Notes under the pieces: model-generated | The model's input: the letters and a program-made list of their open reading frames with translations, nothing else | Told to the model about the DNA's origin: nothing | Database searches by the model: none | Position numbers and translations under genes: made by a program | Assembly: GCF_000153725.1 (NCBI RefSeq) | Contig: NZ_DS022277.1 | Span: 377,437-441,436 of the forward strand | Length of the DNA: 64,000 bases | Source of the DNA: Salipiger bermudensis HTCC2601 | Lineage (GTDB): Bacteria > Pseudomonadota > Alphaproteobacteria > Rhodobacterales > Rhodobacteraceae | Direction: 5' to 3' | In this document: positions 53,365 through 62,700 of the stretch, one piece after another | Layout of the letters: the number at the start of each line of letters is the position of its first letter | How positions within the stretch are numbered: the stretch's first letter is position 1

Positions 53365-53756
53365 GCCCGGAGCATCGCGGGGCCGCACGCCCGGCCCCGT
53401 CGCATCGCATCGTCCGCTGCGCCGCATCCAAATAGAGCCCCCGGGCATCGGGTCGCAGCCGTCCAGCCTTCGAAATGTGACGACGTGTTGTCCGACGGTG
53501 TCCTGCTGCCCACCGGGGCCGGCCGCGGGTCATCAGCTTGCCGCAGCGATCCATCGGTCACAGCGCGAAGCGGGCGCCAGCACCAGGCCGGAAAACCACC
53601 ACAGCGTGATACATGATGTCCCAGAGCAACCATAATGCGTCAACTGGCGCCACATTGTTGACAAGATTGACCTTGATCGAATCACGCTAATCACGAAAAC
53701 TCTACCGAAATTTCTTCATTTTTTATCGCGCCATTTCGACTGCGAGGTTTATTTCG
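53365..53756 (+). other. Intergenic region upstream of RTX adhesin
   Basis: 392 bp without a convincing gene. The last 130 bp are AT-rich and contain ATTGTTGACAA at 53654-53664, identical to an 11-mer upstream of the acyltransferase, followed by TTGACC and TTGATC repeats. The ribosome site before the ATG at 53757 is weak (GCGAGGTTT). Confidence 0.5.
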
Positions 53757-56700
53757 ATGCCCATTTTCACCGGCACGTCCAACGACGACACCCTTCCCGG
53801 CTCCAACAGCGACGACACCATCAACGGTCTCGCCGGAAATGACATCATCAACGCTCTGGATGGCAACGACTCGGTCGAAGCAGGCGCCGGGAACGACTCC
53901 GTCGAGGGCGACGCCGGAAATGACACGCTGATCGGCGATTCCGGGGTCGACATCCTGCATGGCGGCGATGGCGACGACAGCATCGATGGCGGCACCGAGG
54001 GAGACACGCTCTACGGGGATGACGGCAACGACACCATCCTCGGCGGCGACGGCAACGATTACTCCTACGACAGCAACCGCGACAGCGGCGACGACAGCAT
54101 CGACATGGGCGCGGGGGATGACACCGTCTACGACGCCGAGGGCAACAACACGGTCCTCGGCGGCGACGGCAACGACCGGCTCTGGTACGTCTCGGGCGAG
54201 AGCATCGACGGTGGCACGGGCGATGACTCCATCCGCTACTACAACTATCACAACGACGCCGTGAACGCCCGCAACGTCACCGTCGAGGGCGGCGATGGCA
54301 ACGACACGATCCAGGACAGCGGCAGCTACGACTACAACAACGGCAACCTGAGCTATGACCTGCGCGGCGGGGCCGGCAACGACATCGTGCGCGGCTCAAG
54401 CTACGGCGACACCATCGACGGTGGCGCCGACGACGACTCGCTGGCCGGCAATAGTGGCAACGACAGCATGACCGGCGGCACCGGCGACGACACGCTGTCG
54501 GGCGGCAATGACGACGACACGCTCGAGGGCGAGGCCGGAGACGATATCCTTCAGGGCGACCGAGGCGATGATCTCCTCGACGGCGGCTCGGGCGGCGAGA
54601 CCAACGGCGACGTCGCTCAGTTCACCGGGGTACGGGCGAACTACCTCATTCTCGACAATGGCGGCGGCACGTTGCGGGTGGTCGACCGCGCCGGCACCTA
54701 TGGCGACGACACGGTCTCGAATGTCGAGACCCTGCGCTTCTCGGACGGCGATATCGCGGTCTCCGGACTGGCCCTGGGCGCCGCCAGCGCCGGCACCGCC
54801 GGCGGGGACAGCCTCGACGGCACCTCGGGCGACGATTCCATCGACGGTCTCGCAGGCGACGACACGATCAACGGGCTGGGCGGCAACGACTCCCTGAACG
54901 GCGACGCAGATGCTGACTCGATCTCCGGCGGCGATGGCTCGGATATCGTCAACGGCGGCGACGGCGACGACACGCTCGAAGGCGACGCGGGCACGGACTC
55001 CCTGTTCGGCGGCGCAGGCGATGACAGTGTCGTCGGCGGCACCGAGGACGACACACTCTATGGCGACGACGGCAACGACACGCTAGAAGGCGGCGACGGC
55101 AACGACTACTCCTACGACAGCACGCGTGATACAGGCGATGACAGCATCGACATGGGTGCCGGCGACGACACCGTCTACGACGCCGAGGGAAACAACACGA
55201 TCCTCGGCGGCGACGGCAATGACCGCTTGTGGTACGTCTCGGGCGAGAGCATCGACGGTGGCACGGGCGATGACTCGATCCGCTACTACAACTATCACAA
55301 CGATGCCGTGAACGCCCGCAACGTCACCATCGAGGGCGGCGATGGCAACGATACGATCCAGGACAGCGGCAGCTACGACTACAACAACGGCAACCTGAGC
55401 TACGACCTGCGTGGCGGGGCCGGCAACGACACCGTGCGCGGCTCAAGCTACGGCGACACCATCGACGGTGGCGCAGACGACGACTCTCTAGCCGGCAATA
55501 GTGGCAACGACAGCATGACCGGCGGCACCGGCAACGACTCGATGTCGGGCGGCAATGACGACGACACGCTCGAGGGCGGCGATGGTGACGACACGCTGCG
55601 CGGTGACAACGGCAACGACTCGCTGCTCGGTGGCGCCGGGCTCGACGCGCTCTATGGCGGCAACGGCGACGACACCATCGACGGCGGCACCCCCGGCGGC
55701 GGCGGCGACATCGCATACTTCAACTCCGCCCGCGCGGGCTTTACCATCACCACCGGTGCGCTCGGCGAGGCGACGGTGGTCGGGGAAGGCACCGACATCA
55801 TCACCGGCGTCTCGATCCTGCGCTTCACCGATCAGGACGTTGTGATCGGCACGAATCCGGGCACCAACTTCACCGGCACCAGCGGCGCTGACACCTTCGA
55901 AGGCGGTGAGGGCGACGATACCGCCACGGGCCTTGGCGGCAACGACACGTTCAACGGCAACGGCGGCAATGACTCGCTGCTGGGCGGCGCGGATTCGGAT
56001 GAGCTCGGCGGTGGCCTCGGGAACGACTTCCTCAGCGGCGGCACCGAGAATGACACGCTCTACGGCGACGATGGCGACGACACGCTCGAAGGCGGCGACG
56101 GCGACGATTACTCCTACAACAGCGGTCGCGACAGCGGCGATGACAGCATAGACATGGGCGCGGGCGACGACACCGTCTATGACGCCGACGGCAACAACAC
56201 GGTCCTCGGCGGCGATGGCAACGACCGTCTCTGGTACGTCTCGGGCGAGAGCATCGACGGTGGCACGGGCGATGACTCGATCCGCTATTACAACTACCAC
56301 AACGATGCCGTGAACGCCCGCAACGTCACCGTCGAGGGCGGCGATGGCAACGACACCATCCAGGATCACGGCAGCTACGACTACAACAACGGCAACCTGA
56401 GCTACGACCTGCGTGGTGGGGCCGGCAACGACACCGTGCGCGGCTCAAGCTACGGCGACACCATCGACGGCGGTGCCGATGACGACTCTCTGGCCGGGAA
56501 CAATGGCAACGACAGCATGACCGGCGGCACCGGCAACGACTCGATGTCTGGCGGCACGGGCGACGATACGCTCGAAGGCGGGGATGGTGACGACACGCTC
56601 GTGGGCGATCAGGGCAATGACAGCCTCGACGGCGGCTCCGGCGGGGAAACCTCCGGTGACGTTGCACAGTTCTCCGGAGACCGGTCCAACTACCTCATCC

Positions 56701-59700
56701 TCGACAATGGCGGCGGCACCCTCAGGGTCGTCGACCGCACCGGAACCTACGGCGACGACACGGTCTCGAATGTCGAGACCCTGCGTTTCGGCGATGGCGA
56801 TGTCGCCGTGTCGGGCCTGACGCTCGGAACCATCGTAACCGGCACACCCGGCGCCGACAGCCTCGACGGCACCGCCGGCGACGACTCCATCGATGCGCTG
56901 GCCGGCGATGACACCGTGAACGGTCTCGCGGGCAACGACTCGATCAATGGCGACGAGGATGCGGACTCGATCTCCGGCGGAGACGGAGCCGATATCGTCA
57001 ACGGCGACGACGGCGACGACACGCTCGAAGGCGACGCGGGCACGGACTCACTTTTCGGCGGCGCGGGCGATGACAGTGTCGTCGGGGGCAGCGACGACGA
57101 CACGCTCTATGGCGACGATGGCAACGACACGCTCGAGGGCGGCGACGGCAACGATTACTCCTACGACGGCAACCGCGACAGCGGCGACGACAGCATCGAC
57201 ATGGGCGCCGGTGACGACACCATCCTGGACCAGGAGGGCAACAACACCGTCCTCGGCGGCGACGGCAATGACCGCTTGTGGTACGTCTCGGGCGAGAGCA
57301 TCGACGGTGGCACCGGCGATGACTCGATCCGCTATTACAACTACCACAACGATGCCGTGAACGCCCGCAACGTGACCGTCGAGGGCGGCGATGGCAACGA
57401 CACCATCCAGGATCACGGCAGCTACGACTACAACAACGGCAACCTGAGCTACGACCTGCGTGGTGGGGCCGGCAACGACACCGTGCGCGGCTCAAGCTAC
57501 GGCGACACCATCGACGGCGGTGCCGATGACGACTCTCTGGCCGGGAACAACGGGGACGATACGATCTTCGGCGGCACGGGCGACGACTCGCTCGAGGGCA
57601 ACAACGGCAACGACTCCCTGCTCGGCGGTGATGGGGACGACATCTTCCACCAGAACGCCTATAGCGGCACCGGCGACGACACCATCGACGGCGGCGCCGA
57701 CAACTCCGGCTCGGGCAGCGATGGCGACGTGGCAGTCTACCGAGGCAATCGCGGCGACTACTCCATCGTCGGCACCGCGACCGGCCTTCAGGTCATCAAC
57801 CTGACGGGCAACGGCGACGGCACCGACGTGGTCTACAATGTCGAGCGCCTGCGCTTTGCCGATGGCGACGTCGTGGTGGCCAACGGGCTGACCGGATCGC
57901 TGGTCACCGGCTCGCCGGGCGATGACAGCCTCGTCGGCACGATCCTCAACGACACCATCGAAGGCTATGCCGGCAACGACACCATCGTGGCGCTGGCCGG
58001 CGAGGACGATATCGACGCCGGTGACGGCGACGATACGATCGAGGCCGGAGAGCAGAACGACACCGTCGACGCAGGCGCAGGCGACGACACCATCCGCGGC
58101 GGCGGCGGCGATGACAGCATCGACGGCGGCACCGGGACCGACACTGCGGTGTTCTCTGGCGATCTAGCGGATTATACGATCACCGGAGACGGCTCAGCCT
58201 CGACGGTGACGGGGCCTGACGGCACCGACGTGCTGACCAATGTCCGTGTGCTGCAGTTCGACGACCAGAGCTACGCCTTCAACAATGCGCCGCAGCCGGT
58301 CAGCGACAGCGTCGCCACCAATGAAGACTCCTTCATCGACATCCCGCTGGCCGATCTGCTGATCAACGACAGCGATCCCGACGGCGACCCTTTGTCGATC
58401 ACCGGCGTGCAGAACGCGACCAATGGCACATTGCAGCTCTTCGCCAGTTTCGTGCGCTTCACCCCGGCGAGCAACTTCAACGGCACCGCCAATTTCGAGG
58501 TGATCGTCAGCGACGGGTTCGAGACCGCCACCTCGACGGTGACGGTCGCGGTGGCGGCGGTCAACGACCTCCCGACGGTCGCCAACGACAGCGCGACGAC
58601 CAACGAGGACACGGCGGTCAACATCGACGTGCTGGCCAATGACAGCGATGTCGAGGACGGCACCGCCCTCACCGTGACCGCCGTCGGCACCACCGGCGCC
58701 GGCGTGGCGGTGATCGAGAGCGACAACACCGTCACCTTCACCCCCAACGCCGATTTCAATGGCGCCGCGAGCTTCAGCTACACCGTCGAGGACAGCGACG
58801 GCGGCTCGCGCAGTGGCACCGTATTCGTCACTGTCAGCCCGGTGAATGACGCTCCCGTCGCCACCGACGACAGCGGCTCGACCGCCGCCGCGACCCCGGT
58901 GAGCGTCGACGTGCTGGCCAATGACAGCGACGTCGACGGCGATCCGGTGCTGCTCGACAGCGTCGGAACGGCCTCGAACGGAACCGTGAGCATCGACGAT
59001 ATGGGCACGCCCGGAGATGCCAGCGACGACCGCGTCGTCTACACGCCCGATGGCGGCTTCTCGGGAAGCGACAGCTTCACCTACACGATCAGCGACGGCA
59101 ATGGCGGGACAGACACCGCAACCGTGACCGTGTCTGTGTCCGGCCCGTCGAACAGCGCCCCGGTCGCCGGGGACGACAGCGTCAACCGCAACGAGGACAG
59201 CGGCACGCAGAACATCGACGTAACCGGCAATGACAGCGACCCCGACGGCGACAGCCTGACCTACTCGCTGGTCTCGGGCGTCAGCAACGGCACACTTACC
59301 CCGGTCTCGAACGGCGTCTGGGCCTATGCCCCGCAGACCAACTTCAACGGAACCGACAGCTTCACCTACGAGGTGTCCGACGGCAACGGCGGCACCGATC
59401 AGGCCACCGTCACCATCACGGTTGCCCCTGTGAACGACGATCCCGTCGCGATCGACGATGCGGTTGTCACCACCGAGGACAACGCGGTCAATGTCGCAGT
59501 GCTGACCAATGACAGCGATGTCGATGGCGACACGCTCAGCGTGGCCTCGGCCACCAATGGCAGCAACGGCACCACCACCGTCGAGGCCGACGGCACCATC
59601 ACCTACACCCCCGACGCCGATTTCAACGGCACCGACAGCTTCACCTACACGGTGAGCGACGGCAATGGCGGCACCGACACGGCGGCTGTGGCGGTCACGG

Positions 59701-62700
59701 TCAGCCCGGTCAACGATGCCCCCGACGCCATAGACGACGTCGCCGCCACAAGCGTCGACACGGCGGTGAATATCGGCGTTCTGGGCAATGACGGCGACGT
59801 GGACGGCGACACGCTCAGCGTGGCCTCGGCAACGAATGGCAGCAACGGCTCCACCACCGTCGAGGCCGACGGCACCATCACCTACACCCCGAATGCCAGC
59901 TTCACTGGCTCCGACAGCTTCACCTACACGGTGAGCGACGGCAATGGCGGCACGGACACCGCGACGGTCGATGTCAGCGTCTCGGCGCCGGCGGATATCG
60001 TCTCGACCTTCGACACGGACCTGGAAGGCTGGACCGTCACCGGCGACGTCACCGGCCTGCAATGGGTCGCCTCGGGCGGCAACCCCGACGGCCATATCGA
60101 GGCCACGGACCTCGCGACCGGGCCCTACTGGTACTGGGTCGCCCCAGCCGCCTATCTTGGCGATCGGAGCGCCTATTCCGGCGGCACGCTGAGCTTCGAC
60201 CTGCGCAGCACCGGCAGCGGAGGGGCCGCGAACGGCGCCGGCGACCTGGTCCTGAGCGGGGCCGGCCTGACGCTGGTGCTCGACATTGGCGCCGCTGACG
60301 GCAACTGGGGCAGCTTCAGCGCCTTCATGGACACCCGCTCCGACTGGCGGTTGAACTCCGAGAGCGGCAGCGTGGCGACACAGGCGCAGATCGACGCCGT
60401 CATGGCGGACTTGCAGAGCCTTCAGATCCGCGGCGAATACCTCAATGGCGTCGATGTCGGCAGCCTGGACAACGTTGTCCTGGCTCTGCCAGCGCCCAAT
60501 TCCGCGCCCGTGGCAGGGAACGATCTCTACAGCGTCAGCGAGGATACCAACGGATCGGCCAATGCCGCCCTTGGCGTGCTGCAAAACGACAGCGACGCAG
60601 ATGGCGATCCGCTCACCGTCTCGCTGGTCTCGGATGTCAGCAACGGAACACTGACGCTCAACTCCGACGGCAGCTTCAGCTATCGGGGCAATGCCGACTT
60701 CAACGGTACCGACAGCTTCACCTACGAGGTGTCGGACGGTCGTGGCGGCACCGATCAGGCGACGGCGCAGATCACTGTCTTTCCGGTGAACGACGATCCG
60801 GTCGCGGTGGACGATGCCGTGGTGACCGCAGAGGACAACGCGGTCAACGTCGCGGTGCTGTCCAATGACAGCGACGTGGATGGCGACACGCTCAGCGTGG
60901 CCTCGGCCACCAATGGCAGCAACGGCACCACAACCGTCGAGGCCGATGGCACCATCACCTACACCCCCGACGCCAATTTCAACGGAACCGACAGCTTCAC
61001 CTATACGATCAGCGACGGCAATGGCGGCACCGACACCGCCGCGGTCGCTGTGACCGTGACCTCGGTAAACAACGCCCCGGTTGCGGTGGACGATGCCGTG
61101 GTGACCGCAGAGGACAACGCGGTCAACGTCGCGGTGCTGTCCAATGACAGCGACGTGGATGGCGACACGCTCAGCGTGGCCTCGGCCACCAATGGCAGCA
61201 ACGGCACCACAACCGTCGAGGCCGATGGCACCATCACCTACACCCCCGACGCCAATTTCAACGGCACCGACAGCTTCACCTATACGATCAGCGACGGCAA
61301 TGGCGGCACCGACACCGCCGCGGTCGCTGTGACCGTGACCTCGGTCGATGATGCGCCGGTGGCGGTCGATGACAGCTATTCCACCGGTTTCGAGACCGTG
61401 CTCAACGTTCCCGCGGCAGGTGTGCTCGACAACGACTTCGACATCGACGGCGATCCGCTGATCCTCGCGACCTTCGCGCAGGCGACGAACGGCTTCGCGT
61501 TGCTGTTCGCCGACGGCAGCTTCACCTACACGCCCGACGCCGGGTTCTCCGGCCTCGACAGTTTCGAGTATGATCTCGCTGACGGCCAAGGCGGGATCGT
61601 CACCGCGACGGTCGAAATCACCGTGGCGGGCCCGGTCTCGAGCTTCTCGATCGGCGACATCACCGTCGACGAGGGCGCGGGCACTGCGACCTTCACCGTC
61701 ACACGCAGCGGCAATACCAGCGTGGAGAGCGATGTCCTGACCGTGGGCTTCGCCGATGGCAGCGCGACGGACCCGGCGGACTACACTGCTGGCCTGTTCC
61801 TGCCCTTCACCTTCGCCGCGGGCCAGACCACTACGACGATCTCGACCGGCATCGTCGACGATGCCATCGTCGAGGGTGACGAGAGCTTCTTCCTGCAGCT
61901 GCGTGACGCCAACACGACGGCGCTGCTGGCCTCGGGTCAGGCGACGATCACCGACAACGATGTGGCCAATTCCCCGCCCGACGCGGTCGATGATGCTGCC
62001 GGTGTCTTCGAGGACACCACGCTTACCGGATCGGTGGCCGGCAACGACAGCGACCCGGACGGCGACAGCCTGACCTACGCGCTGGTCAGCGACGTCTCGA
62101 ACGGCAGCCTGACGCTGCAGTCCGACGGCACGATCTCCTATACCCCGGATGCCGACTACAACGGGCCGGACAGCTTCACCTACGAGGCGTCGGACGGCAA
62201 TGGCGGCACCGATCAAGCGACGGTCAGCCTTAATGTCATCGCCGTGAACGATGCGCCGGTCGCGGTCGACGATACAGGCTCGGTCTCCGAGGACGGCCCG
62301 GCGGCCAATCTCGGCTCGCCGCTGTTGAACGATACCGACGTGGATCTCGATACGATCTCCATCATTGCGTTTGCCGGGGTCGCCAGCACCGACGCGGGCT
62401 TCTTCGACACGCCGGTGCTGCTGCCCTCAGGGGCCACGGTGACGCTGAACAGCGCGACGGGCGAGTTCAGCTACGACCCGAACGGCGCCTTCGAAGATCT
62501 CGCGGTGGGGGCGTCCACCACGGACAGCTTCACCTACACGATCAGCGACGGCAACGGCGGCACCGACACGGCCACTGTCACCGTCACCATCGACGGGGCA
62601 AATGACGCCCCGGTCTATGGCGACTTCGGCGTTACCACGAACGAGGATACCGGCGTGGTAGTGCCCTTCGAGACCGCTACCGACGTGGATGGCGACAGCC

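Noticed and set aside
54003..57555. Regularly spaced DNA repeats that might be taken for a CRISPR-like array
   Set aside because: Repeats are in frame, about 1 kb apart and encode RTX modules; no short repeat-spacer structure or cas genes.
58194..62216. A 1,340-codon open frame on the minus strand inside the RTX gene
   Set aside because: It mirrors the GAC/GGC-rich repeat codons of the adhesin, has no start context and no domain-like sequence; it is a compositional shadow.
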